DNA of 64,000 bases from Rhabditoides inermis (taxonomy: Eukaryota > Nematoda > Chromadorea > Rhabditida > Rhabditidae): contig CAWZYM010000271.1 in assembly GCA_963966185.1 (NCBI GenBank), forward strand, positions 766,001 through 830,000, written 5' to 3'. The translations under genes and the position numbers were made by a program. The notes under the pieces are model-generated. The model worked only from the letters and a program-made list of their open reading frames with translations, was not told the origin of the DNA and made no database searches. This document shows, one piece after another, positions 30,610 to 46,300 of the stretch. Numbering within the stretch: position 1 is the stretch's first letter; every line of letters begins with the position of its first letter.

Positions 30610-31471
30610 GGTGTGGACGAAGATATGTGGGCAATAGGGGTTGATTGGGAGTGTTGGATGTGCATGTCTCTCGCCTGCTACTCTGCCAACGCGATTCCCA
30701 CCACAATAGTCACACCTCACACCACGTATTCGCTGCTACTGGCTCGCACCACACAATTGCGTCGCATATAGGCTGGCGATTGCGCTTTCAAAAATCGCTA
30801 AATTTTTAAAAGGGAAAGGGAAAGGAATTTCAATTAGCATACAAAACTCTAACATACCGGTACTCTGCTAGTGTGTAGGAGTGGTTTGATGTCATCGTGA
30901 TCGACCCGTATACTTGTCATCCTAAAGTACTAAAAAAAATTATTAACGCATGTTAATTATCAGAAAAGTCAGGTATTGAATTCGGCACATGCAACCGGAA
31001 TGAATGCGAAACGCACTCGTTCACAACATGTTCAAACCACGTATGTGATACAATTTATTATCAAGCCGATTCGACGTCGTAAATGTGAGCATATAATCGA
31101 GGGGGGGAGTCGCGGCTCAGTTGAAATCCACGTGTACGCGAGTCAAAACGAGCGACGAGACAGTCAGTCGAGCAGATTCACAACATATGAATGTACACAG
31201 GGGAACGAAAGAAGCCCATAACAAAAATGAACGATACAAGATACAACATAACAATAGCTATGAGAAAACATGCTAGATAGTGACACTTTTCATCACCAAG
31301 ACAAAGAGACAAGATCTAAGGAGGGAGAGTGTGCACAAGTAAGTGAGAGGAGAGAGATGCATGGGGATACTGTCAAAGCGAGATCATTCCATAGAAGACA
31401 GAGCGAGAGAAAACTGATAATTGTTCTTTTTAGCGGACTCGATATCCCAGTCTCATTTTCAGTGCATCCTT
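30610..31471. other. Intergenic region: promoter of SLC35A copy 3 and 3' flank of the ARL14EP-like gene
   Basis: No supported exon. A small minus-strand segment near 30845-30895 reads MTSNHSYTLAEY but its splice phase does not fit the transporter. A minus-strand AATAAA lies at plus 31054-31059. Confidence 0.45.
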
Positions 31472-32505
31472 TCACTTTTGCACATACGGATTCACCGCAT
31501 CCATTTTCTTCTTGTACGTCTGGTTCTCGACCTGAAAACAGTGGCGCAAATAGACATTGAGCATAATTGTAAAAAAAAACGATAGACAATACTCACCCTG
31601 GTGATGTACTCGGTGCGTCTTTTCTGGCAGATAAATGAGCAGCGCCGACCGCCGCACTTCTCGCAAGGCCAGTGACATCCCTCGCAACTGGAATGGGAAT
31701 GGATACAACGCTGATTGAGATAGTGTTGTGTGATGAGATGTGGACTCAACGAGAGCCACGCAGCTGAGCCAACACAGAGCAACAATGGGAACATACCCAT
31801 CGCGCAGACAGTCGCACAACTGCACCGGTTGATCATTGGGAGAGCAAAAGTAGCCGAGCTGAATGAACATGAACAGTTGAAAACTTAAGCATAGGAACAT
31901 GAAGCATAAACTCAACCCAGGAGATAACAAAAGAAGATAAGAAGTACTGACCTTATCGTGGTAGTATCGCCGGGCGGCGGGCGCAAGCGAAATCATTTCG
32001 TCTGAAAGCGAGTAACTTGAAACCGTGAGACGCCGTGGTCTGACCAGGAATGTTGACAAACATTTCGAGTAAACATCAATATAAGAAAACTTACTGTAGT
32101 TGGTGGAGCGTGTGGTGCGCGCGCGTCGCGATCGACGGATCGGAACATCAACCGGCGGGCTCTCTGCCATCTTTCCTATCGCTGCTGAAGCTCCCGGGTT
32201 GTCGTACCGCAGATTCTTCATGATACGCGCAATCTTCTTCGACTTTTCTAAACACACGATGTTTGTATAGAACCGATGCCAATGCATAAATACATTTACC
32301 ACTCACCAATGTCCTGCTTGGACATGCCGTAGTAGCTTTCGTCGACCGTCGAGTCGCCGTCCGTCTCTTCATCTTCAAACCGCATGAAGGCTGTCGTCGT
32401 GGCACCGGCGGCCGCATTCGATTCGCTGCTGCCGTCGTCAAGCGAAGAGTCCATATCCCCGCCGAGGCCAACCATAGCTGACAACGCGTCGTTTGCCGAT
32501 GCCAT
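31472..32505 (-). CDS. arle-14: ARL14EP-like (ARF7EP C-terminal domain) protein
   Basis: Six exons (32307-32505, 32095-32247, 31952-32001, 31797-31858, 31597-31687, 31472-31531) encode about 205 residues. The N-terminal third is acidic and alanine/serine-rich (MASANDALSAMVGLGGDMDS). The middle is basic (DVPIRRSRRARTTR). The C-terminus is a compact cysteine domain, LCDCLRDGCEGCHWPCEKCG followed by GRRCSFICQKRR, which matches the CxC-GC-PCxKCxxxxC pattern of ARL14EP/ARF7EP_C. In C. elegans the related ARLE-14 is a partner of the H3K9 methyltransferase MET-2; a similar nuclear role here is inference. A TTTTTCAG acceptor about ten bases upstream of the ATG suggests trans-splicing. Confidence 0.85.
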
Positions 32506-32904
32506 AATTTGCAAGCTGAAAAATAAGAGATACATCAACTTAGAAATAATAAAATTCAATTCAAAAAAATAAAACATGAAAACATATGTTCGCTCGTTTG
32601 CAAAAAATACAGTACTGTACTGGTTCTAAAATCTTATCGTAGCAGGACCGAGCAACTACTGCTATGAATTTTGGCGGGATTTATTGCAATCATTCAAACA
32701 ATTTCGAGCATTGATGGGGATTTTCGCGGTAATTTCGATATTTAAGGTTTTAATTTCGTCATTTTTATCGATTGTGTAGTTCTACTCGGTTGTTCCCTTC
32801 GTTAAAAGCAGCTGGTGTCGGTGAAGGTATTCTCAAATGTTTGAAAATTTGCCTTGTTGTCCCACGCTGTTTGATGCGTATTCATCTTGGCTCATGTTAT
32901 AGGG
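32506..32904. promoter_or_regulatory. Shared divergent promoter region of the ARL14EP-like and Polo kinase genes
   Basis: About 400 AT-rich bases separate two divergent start codons. TTTTTCAG (minus, plus 32514-32521) precedes the minus-strand ATG. GTTATAG precedes the plus-strand ATG by two bases. These could be spliced-leader acceptor sites. No TATA-like element can be assigned. Confidence 0.5.
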
Positions 32905-36753
<3,849 letters not shown>

Positions 36754-37651
36754 ACCCCGCCCTCCCCCAACACACGCCCCTAATGGGCCAGCCCTCTCCC
36801 CACCCACGCTCGCTACTGGATTGAATTATTATCTTTCGTTTTAAGCCCGCGCGGCTCTCCTGCTTTCCATACTGCCCTGTTCACTCGAGCAGCTGTGTAC
36901 CTCCTGATCTGTGTATAGAACCATTTCACCGCCCCTGTAGGCCGCTTCCTTTTATGATACAGTATCTACTCGTGTGTTGCATTTCTGAGCAAATGTGTGC
37001 TTTTGATGAACTCGGTTCTAGTTTGAATTGTCTTTTTTTTACATGCGTGCAGATTATGTTTTCGTATCTCGTTTTTTGGTAATGTTAATCGTCCACATAG
37101 ACATAGTATTATTGTCACGTGCATGTGATTATATATAAAGATTACATAATGTTCGCTTAGGGAATAAGTCGTGTTCAGCGACAAATTGTTCTCTTGTATC
37201 GCAATTAGTATTGTTCTCTTGCAAGTGAGGGGGCAATCCATAATCAAGCAGAGTGGGAATAGACAGCAATACACGGGCTTAAGTGAGCGTTCTTCACCCT
37301 TTGATTGCGTACCGGTGCACTGCTTGTTAGATATTGGCGCGCTCCGCGTTAGAACTTCAAGAATCGTTTTTCGATCGTCGTCAAGAAAAAGTCCCATTAG
37401 CAAGAGTGTGAACTAATCCGAATAATGCTAGTTTTCTTCCATTTGTTCTAACGACCATCATCTGAATGGGATGCAACCTGTCTGTTTTATTGAGAACAGC
37501 TAGACAGCTTGTATACGGTGGGTTCAATATATACAGTGAGGTGAGAAGGAGTGGTTGAGGTATGGGAAACGGTCAAGAGAAAAGCATACGAATAGAAAAT
37601 GATCGGGGACCGGGGGAACTCGTGCGTATGAGACACTGTTCTTTCTTCTCT
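36754..37651. other. Convergent 3' flanks of the Polo kinase and the minus-strand AKR
   Basis: It holds both 3' UTRs. AATAAA on the minus strand (plus 37486-37491) lies about 165 bases past the AKR stop. Segment 37325-37425 is a diverged R1 copy (GTTAGAACTTCAAGAATCG, then CATTAGCAAGAGTGTGAACT). No further gene is visible. Confidence 0.55.
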
Positions 37652-38363
37652 CTACATACACGCGTATGGGTTGCATCCCGGACACAGGGCGAGATTCTTG
37701 TCGAGAGCCAGCATCGAATCCAACTCCTCCCTTCAATCAATCGATATGAGACAGGTACTCAATCAATCAATACACATGCATCACTCACCGAGTGAATGTG
37801 ACCTTACTCGGGTCGTGCAGGTTGGAGACGATCCTGATATATGATTAGGTAAAACGATCGATAAGTCAATAATCGATCGATACCTGGAGGGAGTGGCTGA
37901 CTTAGGGATGATGCCGACGCCGCAGTTGAGAGCGAACGCGTAGAGGATTGTCTGAAAATCTCTCTCTCTCTCTCTCTCACCTGCGGTGTGACTTCATATT
38001 TCTTAGCCGTTTCTGCAATCGGTTTCTCGTTGAGAATCTCCTGGTTGCCCCAGCAAAGAGACGAAAACGCCTGAAGAAGACTAATAAGCCCCGCCCTCCC
38101 AAGCCCCGCCTACCTGGAAAAAGACGCCCTTTTTGTCGCAGTAGTGACGAAGGTGCGAGACGCACAAGTAGGGATGAAACTCGCATTGGTTCACTGCAGG
38201 AATAATCTGGAAAGAAGTAGATTGTTGTGGGCGGAGCTTCGAGGGGCGGAGCTTACCTTCGCGTACTCTTCAAGCTCTATCAGGTGGAAAATCTCATAGT
38301 TAGCAACGCCGATCGAGCGAATAGAAGAGGTCGTTGCTGGAAGAGAAATTGAGATATTGAGAT

Positions 38364-38402
<39 letters not shown>

Positions 38403-40017
38403 TACAAGGAGAGAGAGAGGAAGGGAGAAAGGGAAACTCACTGTGAATCTCCTCTAGTCGCTGCCATGTCTCGCGGCGGCTTTTCTTGTTCACCTACATT
38501 ATACAGTAGTTGCCCTTTCCAAAGTACAGACAAGTTTAAATGTCTACTTTATCCCTTCCGTACCTCGTGCGCGTTGTCCGTACCATCGAACCGGTCCTTG
38601 GGGTAGTGTATCAGCACTAGGTCGATGTAGCTGCAAGAGTCTCTCTGCTCTCTTTCACCTGCGGTGTCACTCTATAGTTTTTGAAAGCGGTACAGAATTT
38701 GGTGAGAAGTAGCCCGAAGGCGAAGACAGGAACCAAACTCGCACAGCGAAACAAAACTTCAAACAACCTACTCGGTGCGCAGTTTCTGCAGGCTCTCCTT
38801 GATGATTGCGTCGACGTTTCCACGAGGATCGCCGTCCCTAGAAAAAGGGCGGGATCACAGAGGGCGGGGCGAGGTTTATACCGAAAAAAACAAATGAAAG
38901 CACTTGTCAGCATGTTAGCTCAATATAATATTTTTTCTTTTGCGTTCCGATGAATATCTCTGACTGAATTCTGAATCGTTAAACTTTTCACAAGCGGCGT
39001 AGTGATGACATTCTCGCTCAGCACTCAATGTCAGCGGTGCGCGGGTTTGACTCTAAATGCTTACGCCTTTTTTTGGAAACTGTAACACCTAACGCTTTCT
39101 GGGAGAAAAAAAACTACTTTTATGTCTTCCGTTGGAATAAAAGAGTTCTGAACCCTCTATAAGATAAGACACTTACTCGTGAATGCAAAATCAATCATCT
39201 AGAATCACTATTTTCTGACCTGACTATACAGCGAAAGCGTACGGTAGGACAAAGGATAAGCGCTGGGACGTTCAGCAACAAGATTGAAGAAAAATCGACC
39301 TTCGAAGGTTTCACGGCCGGAAGTCGATATTAGATTGATAATTTCCGACCACGCGGTGCGAGAGAGTGAGAAATGATAATAATATTGATAAACGATTAGT
39401 TGTTTTATTGCACTTTTTTAACAATGAAGGGGCGTGGGCTTTACGCCTTCACGGGCGGAGACTTACCTGATCGGCACCTTGGTGGTGATAAACACGTCTT
39501 CGCGAGTTAGGTTGAACACAGGAAGATACTTCTGGAAATCGCATCCTCATTGGCTCCGCCCTTTCTAGCCCCGCCCACCTCGAGTGCTATGCCCAGCTCG
39601 GCTTCGTTCTCATAGATGTGTGCAGTGTCGAAGAGTCGATATCCGGCTTCCAAGGCAGCGTGGATCGATTGATCCAGCGACTCCTGACCTGCAAACAATC
39701 CACGTAGGACAGTACTTGGTGTTCAGATACGCAAAACTGGCCGCTATGCTGATTGCACTTTTCGAACCCTCACAGGAAGGAGAAGATGCCAAGCAATTCG
39801 TCGCATCATGCGGTCATATACACTCTGTTATCAATCACACTGTTGACAACGAATCCTATCATCAGATCGTGGAGTTTGTGCGTGCGATGAAAGGCACGAA
39901 GCAACGATGAAAACAATAATTCACACCTCGGTTTCTGGAGATGCCCATGCCGATGCGGGGAATGTCGTGACCAGAGAGCAGCTTCGCCGAGCGGCCGATC
40001 ACCGAATCGAACTTCAT
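37652..40017 (-). CDS. Aldo-keto reductase, minus-arm copy
   Basis: An NADPH-dependent aldo-keto reductase of about 300 residues, cytosolic. It starts MKFDSVIGRSAKLLSGHDIP at 40017. Twelve exons lie near 39927-40017, 39579-39688, 39467-39531, 38772-38837, 38567-38632, 38443-38494, 38260-38339, 38116-38207, 37984-38071, 37886-37952, 37796-37839 and 37652-37730. The catalytic tetrad is visible: Asp and Tyr in GYRLFDTAHIYENE, Lys in FITTKVPI and His in YIDLVLIHYPKDR. SIGVANYEIFHL, NQCEFHPYLC and GIIPKSATPSR are family motifs in the C-terminal half. It ends CPGCNPYACM. It is a near-identical inverted duplicate of the gene at 43344-47721. A TTGCAG acceptor sits one base before the ATG, which suggests trans-splicing. 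Physiological substrate unknown. Confidence 0.9.
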
Positions 40018-40559
40018 ACTGCAACCGGCAAAGAAGAAAAGAGGAGCGGGAACAGAGTGAACTGGAATTATGAAAGAATGAAAGAAGTGACTACAGAAGA
40101 ATGAAATACCGTTTTGACCTAACGCGTCAATTTTCAACTCGTCAAAGTGGTCGCGTCAAGAAGTGAACGCACGGCTTCAGTATCTTGACGCAAAACGGAT
40201 CAAAGAAAAAGTGATGTCAATGTTGCGCGATGTGAAGTACAAAGAGTACTTGAGCGAACAATACCACAATATCAGTCAGAAACACTCGCTTTGCCGGGCG
40301 AGTGTGTTTTGAGAATGAGAGAATGAGAAGAGAGCACAGTGCGGTGATAGTGATACGGCATTGTAGTACATAAACACGGCCCGGATAATTGCACAGCGCG
40401 CCCCACAGAGAGAGCGGCGCGCGCACAAGCCGCTTTGCGAGTGAATGGGCGCATAGCGATTTCAGTGAAGAAATTATCGCGCTCTAGCGCTTGCTGGTAA
40501 TTCGCAGTGGAGCTGGCGCGTCGCGTGCTTGCGGAGCGGTCAGTGCGAGCCTAGACAAG

Positions 40560-40720
40560 ATGGCGGGGCCCCCGCCCATTGAAAAGCGGGGGCCCCGCCA
40601 CCTCTCAAGCGGCGATCGCGCGTGAACGCCGCGCGACTGCCTCTCTCGGTGAGGCGGGGTTCCCGCTCACTGAGCGGGGCCCCCGCTAGCAGGCGTGCGG
40701 CGCCCCCGCTACAGTCACAT
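40560..40720. repeat. GC-rich block of short imperfect palindromes
   Basis: Motifs such as GCGGGGCCCCCGC and GCGGGGTTCCCGC recur, and 40566-40602 forms a strong hairpin around TTGAAAA. Similar to the blocks at 25917, 27136 and 41700. Confidence 0.7.
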
Positions 40721-40979
40721 TCGCTTGCGATCCGATCGCTGCTTTCTACTACTTATCGATTGCTTTCTCCTGTTCAATCAATAACCATTTCAAAGTATAC
40801 ATTTATCTGTCATTGCACACATATAGTTACATCACACATCGAAGAATATGAACGTATCTCGGGTCAATCGTGCACACAATGTTTTAGGGGAATGTGGTAG
40901 TTGCAGTTGGTGTGGTAGTTGCAGTTGGTGTGGTAGTTGCAGTTGGTGATAGCGCTTGAATCTTCTCGCGAGTTGAAGC

Positions 40980-41460
40980 GACTTCTGTCCGGCAGAGTTG
41001 ATCACACACAACATTCGGCATCTAGCAGGAAAGCCTGCAAGACATAAGAATTAGAAACCAAAAGTAAGAATATATCCTATCATACCTGTGTCTTAGATTC
41101 CATTCCGTTCTGCATGATGTTCCCTTTTGTCACAGGGCTGGAGCGGGAAGGTGGCAGCTTCCATAGCGGTTCGCCGCTCGAATCGAAGCTGAAAATAAAA
41201 AGACATATCAAATACACTGTATAATTAATGCTAGAATCGAACCTCACCTAGGGACGAACTTGTATCCGAGCTCGGAGTAGGCAAAGTGGGTCCCTCGTCG
41301 CTCGTCGCCGAGAAGACATCTGTGATAGGATCGGTATATATAGACTGTTAACCACGACCAAACTCGTAGAAGTTTATGTTCGTCAAGTGCATATGGTATG
41401 AGCTCTTCGACAGAAAGGAGCTTTAATACTGGAAAGCTTCTTTCGGTCTGAAAAATAGCA
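40980..41460 (-). pseudogene. Coding-like exons of unrecognised origin, minus strand
   Basis: Two segments join in phase: about 41251-41322 (CLLGDERRGTHFAYSELGYK) and 41087-41188 (FDSSGEPLWKLPPSRSSPVT), followed by AFLLDAECCV and a stop near 41006. A further upstream open segment (41349-41449, including EELIPYALDEHKLLR) does not join in frame. They lie between two GC-rich blocks. A short direct repeat (AACTGCAACTACCACACC) is present at 40900-40950. This may be a real small gene or a decayed fragment. Confidence 0.35.
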
Positions 41461-41699
41461 ACTGATACTGGTTTGCTGGTCAGTATGCAATTCCTTACTC
41501 ATGCGGTGAAACTCGCGCATGAAACCTCTTTTTCCAACCAGCTCTACCATGCGCACTTACTTAATTCCTACGATAGCCGAATACACAATTACAACAATCA
41601 CAACAGACAAAATACAAAAGAAACATGAAAAAAACAAAATGTGAAGTAGTGAAATAGCGAACAACAACACTTCGAATTCAAATCGACAACGGCGTCTTT

Positions 41700-41865
41700 T
41701 CGATTTCTCGCCCGCCCCGAGCGAGCGGCGCGGGGCCCCCGCTCACTCACTTTTCCCGCCCATTTTAGCGGCGACCCCGCTCGGCAAGCGGCAACCCCGC
41801 GGAAGGGTTGCGGGGATCCCGCTAGCCCGGCGGGGTTCCCGACAGCCCAGCGCGGCCGCCGGCTC
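41700..41865. repeat. GC-rich block of short imperfect palindromes
   Basis: Motifs include GCGGGGCCCCCGCT, TTGCGGGGATCCCGCT and CGGCGGGGTTCCCG. It belongs to the same style of block as 40560-40720. Confidence 0.7.
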
Positions 41866-42444
41866 ATTTGTCTGAGGCGCCACTGTCCTGTGCAACTATC
41901 ACGGCGATTCGCAGTTAATAATTTGTGGGTGGGCGGAGCTGCGCTACAAAAACGCGCGACTCGCGCGGAGCGTGTTACCAAAACACAAAGCACATCAGAG
42001 TCTGCTGGGATCGTGACAGGACCAAAAGCTACAAGCGAGGCTCCGCCCCCTTTTTTCGGGACCAAAGGGGCGGGGCTACGCTTGTCGCGGCTGATTTGAG
42101 CTAGCGATTTACTTGAGTTGTGAATCGCCGTGACTATCCGAACCGTGATAAAACAAGCAATACACAGAGCGGAAACGCACTTTCAGAGTAAGAGATACAA
42201 GATCGAAAAAAGTGTATTGTCGCTATGGCTGATCAAACAAAAACTTTGTGGCCTAGTGTTTCTTTCTTTCTAGATGTTTCGCCGAAACAAAACATTTTTT
42301 TATTATCTTTTTTTATCTTTTTTTCTTTATCATTTTTCTTCGCATCTCATACCCCATACCATTATGAGTGCTTGTTTTCCGAGCATCTTGTTTACATGTA
42401 TATGACTTATTGCATTGAGTTTGTGTTTACATGGAAATAAAATG

Positions 42445-42450
<6 letters not shown>

Positions 42451-42483
<33 letters not shown>

Positions 42484-42541
42484 CGATATATATATATATA
42501 GTTTTTTATATATATATATATTATATATATATATATATATA
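42451..42541. repeat. (TA)n microsatellite cluster
   Basis: Three TA tracts separated by short AT-rich breaks. Confidence 0.9.
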
Positions 42542-42542
42542 G

Positions 42543-43294
42543 TTTACTGCTCGTAGCATATTCATAGTACAACCCGCCGTGCGCTCTGTTTCTCTATTTC
42601 TCAAAACACCCTCTCCTCACCTCACAGAACGGCCTGTTTACGTGCGCCTTTGTTTTCGCGTTGTTATGATGACAATGTTCACTGTTCTTCAATTGTCACG
42701 CCTTCCATATATTATACGTGCGTACTGAATAGATTTTTTTTCTGCTTCTCTGCATCTCTGCGTCGTGTGGGAAAACCGGACAAAACAAGGTAACAACGAA
42801 ACAGTAAACAGGTTGTTCTATTATGATGTGCAATGTGTGTAGACTCGTACAGATGAATTCCATACTTACTATATGTTTTTGGAAGTGTCACTGCCGGCAA
42901 GGGTCCGCGTATGTGGGAAAATAATCATTTTCATCCAACTTGTCATAATTACTAATTAGACCGTAATTCTTCAAAACGAGAATAACACCACTGTCTACTA
43001 CTACTAACTACTAGGCCGCAGAAATCTTGTAACATCACCCACTGCGACACAATACATCGCGAAGAAATGAGATTACTGTGATTCTACTCTCCTTTAGATC
43101 AGACATTTCACACTCTGTTCAAGTATTTTCGACTTGTTTACAGCATGTTTATAGTACAATCCGCCGTGCGCTCTGTTTCTCTATTTCTCAAAACACCCTC
43201 TCCTCACCTCACAGAACGGCCTGTTTACGTGCGCCTTTTCGCGTTGTTATGGTGACAATGTTCACTGTTCGTCAAATGTCACGCCTTCCATAAA
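42543..43294. repeat. Direct duplication, about 170 bp, upstream of the plus AKR
   Basis: 42543-42711 and 43122-43293 share nearly the whole sequence, including GCCGTGCGCTCTGTTTCTCT and CTCACAGAACGGCCTGTTTA. The second copy ends 50 bases before the plus AKR start codon; the first lies about 580 bases further upstream. Confidence 0.85.
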
Positions 43295-43343
43295 TTGGCT
43301 CTACCTATCCGCACGAACTCCCCTTTCCTTTGCCGGTTGCAGT

Positions 43344-46300
43344 ATGAAGTTCGATTCGGTGATCGGCGGCTCGGCGAAGCTGCTCTCTGGCCACGACATT
43401 CCCCGCATCGGCATGGGAGTCTTCCAAAACAAAGGCGAGTATGTGAGGTCTCGTAAAACAGTGTGGAGTGTGGTTGAGGGCTGTGTAGGGCTGTGCGCTT
43501 GATGACCGTGTGTTTAATATGAACATGAAACAATTTTTTGTTCGTTTTTTGTTCTCCTGTGAGGCGTCAAAATCTGAGGCGCAGCGGGCATCAGCATAGC
43601 GGCCGGTTTTTGCGTATCTGAACACTAATAAGTACTGTCCCACGTGGATTCAATCAATCAATCAATCAATCGTTTATTCGGAATCGTTATATCTGAATAT
43701 GACAACACAATCATCATGATATGAAGCATACAGTAGTGCCTAAGATGCTAGATACATAATAAGCTAACACCGGGGAAAGACAGGTCGGCTGACGGGGAAA
43801 GTGGTGGAAAGACGATACTTGATCGATAATCATTCCTGGACCATTAGAGTACCATTCTTGACGTGTAGAGCTCCGGGTTTTCCTTTGCTTCCATGCCAAT
43901 CAGTATCTCCTCGCGCCATAGCTGCTTCCACAGGAGGATACTTCCCGCCGCCTCACTGGTTTCTCGGGAAGGATTCTTGTCGATGACCGAACATTCGGCG
44001 GCGGCGGGGCAAAATGAGGACCCGACCGCACGCCGCGGGGAAAAGAAGAAGAATGCCACTTGGCCGCTGCCACGTGGATTGTTTGCAGGCAAGGAGTCGC
44101 TGGATCAAACGATCCACGCTGCGTTGGAAGCCGGATATCGACTCTTCGACACTGCACACCTGTATGAAAACGAAGCCGAGCTGGGCATAGCACTCGAGGT
44201 GGGCGGGGCTAGAAGGGGCGGAGACAATGAGGATGCGGTTCCAGAAGTACCTTCCCAAGTTCAACCTCACCCGTGAGGACTTGTTCATCACCACCAAAGT
44301 GCCGATCAGGTGAGCGTGAAGCTCCGCCCGTAGAGACCAAGCCCCTTTACTGTTTTCCAAAAACAATAATCTCAATTGGGGAGCCACCGTTGGAAAGCGG
44401 CAGGGGCAAGCGCAGCAGACGGGGCCATCGTGTTTAGACAGCTACTAGGAAGCAATTAAGAAAAGTTAGTGACACGAACATCAAATACATTTTTCCGGGC
44501 GCTGACTCGTAATCGAGGTCGGACAACCCGTGTTTCAAGAGCGCGTGAACCCCCTCCCCCTTGGAGTGTAGTAGTACATTAGCCTGCTCGTGTTTTCTTC
44601 ATCAGAAAACCTAGCTCCACCCTCTGTGACCCCGCCCCTTCTCTAGGGACGGCGATCCTCGTGGAAACGTCGACGCAATGATCAAGGAGAGCCTGCAGAA
44701 ACTGCGCACCGAGTTAGTTTTCCATTTGAATCTATCATAAATAATAGTGAAAGTAGCCTTTCCATTCAAGACATATTCCGCTGAAGAAAGAATATGGCAC
44801 TTCACAACAGCCGAACGATTTTCCAACGATAGATCTCGCTTTTTATATTGAAGTGTTTATTTCCACGGGCAAGGGAGAAGTCAATAACGATAAAAGGCAA
44901 GCATGAAAAACATGTGGATAAACAAGGCTAACCCTAGGCAGTGCAAGTGGTCAGTTATTTATGGGGGGGCCCTCACGTTACATAAAAATCGTACAAAAAT
45001 GATAGGTTAATAACATCAACCCCTTTTTTCGCCTTTTTTTCGCCATTATTCGACACCGAGTAAACATTGCTAACCACTAAAATCAAGCGGCGCCCGTGAT
45101 TCGATCATAGTTACCGGTAAAACAGAGCTATTTCATGTTTCGGAGCTGTTGAACAAATCGAGCGTTTTCGCCATTCTCTCTTCATGAAGTTCGCGAGTGT
45201 TAGTAGCGAACATTGCGATTGCAATTCACAATTCAGTTATGATCACGAACTTTGACTCTTGCAGCTACGTCGACCTAGTGCTGATACACTACCCTAAGGA
45301 CCGGTTCGATGGTAAGGACAACGCGCACGAGGTACGGTAAGGACACGGTAGATATTCAAACTTTGTTCGTGTACTGTACTTTGAAAGGGCAACTACTGTA
45401 TACTGTAGGTGAACAAGAAAAGCCGCCGCGAGACATGGCAGCGACTAGAGGAGATTCACAGTGAGTTTCCCTATCTCTTTTTCTCTGCCTCTCTGCTTAT
45501 CTCTTTTCTCTGCCTCTCTACCTCTCTGTATCTCGGATTCCCTGCCTCTCTGCCCTTTCCCATCTTTGCATTTCTGCATCTCTGCTTTTCTTTGTCTCTA
45601 GCTATTGTCTGCTTGGACCCTATATGCCATCCGTGACATTTCACATGTTGTGCAGTTTCGTGCTACACAACATGCATGTCATCAAACATCCAAAAGACTT
45701 CCATGTGTAGGAATCGAACCCATGGACATCACGCAGCGATTGTGCGCTGGCGGCGCGCACTACGACTGCGCCATTGAGACTCGTTCTGAGAAGACATCGG
45801 ATTTCGTAAATGTGTTTGCTCGTTATATCTCATCATTGTACACTGAAGAGGCCAGTGGAGCTACATGGGCTCTCTCTTCGATTTCGCCACCACTGCCTCT
45901 ATGGCGCAGTGGTGGTGCGCGCCGCCAGCGCACAATCGCTGCGAGCTGTCCATGGGTTCAGTTCCTACTCATGGAAGCGTTTTGGATGTTTGATGACATG
46001 CACGTTGTGTTGCACGAAACTGCACAACATGTGAAATGTCACGGATGGCATATAGGGATCCAAACAGACTATACCGTTCTGTGCTTTTGCGCTCTCTCTC
46101 TCTCTCCCCCCCCTCTCTCTCTCTCTCTTACCTTTTAGCGACGACCTCTTCTATCCGCTCGATTGGCGTCTCCAACTACGAGATTTTCCACCTTCTAGAG
46201 CTCGAAGAGTACGCAAAGGTAATTTCCTGAAGCTCCGCCCCACGAAGCTCCGCCCAAAACAATCTATTTATTTTCAGATCACCCCTGCGGTGAACCAATG

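Larger units (their letters stand above)
40018..43343. other. Spacer between the two AKR arms
   Basis: It holds two GC-rich palindromic blocks, coding-like minus-strand segments at 40980-41460, a TA microsatellite and a direct duplication upstream of the plus AKR. No complete gene could be assembled. Confidence 0.6.
45615..46075. mobile_element. Foldback element with tRNA-like arms in AKR intron 6
   Basis: Arms 45615-45790 and about 45890-46075 are inverted copies (TATATGCCATCCGTGACATT at the left outer end; AATGTCACGGATGGCATATA at the right, allowing mismatches). Each arm contains a tRNA-like segment with A-box and B-box. The homologous intron in the minus AKR is only about 100 bases and lacks it. 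Confidence 0.75.

Noticed and set aside
30845..30895. Possible first exon MTSNHSYTLAEYR for SLC35A copy 3
   Set aside because: Its donor phase puts the next exon out of frame. The exon at 30565-30609 joins in frame with a strong GTGAGC donor.
42225..42440. Open frame beginning MADQTKTLWPSV
   Set aside because: Phe/Ser-rich low-complexity AT sequence, no splice signals, no family.
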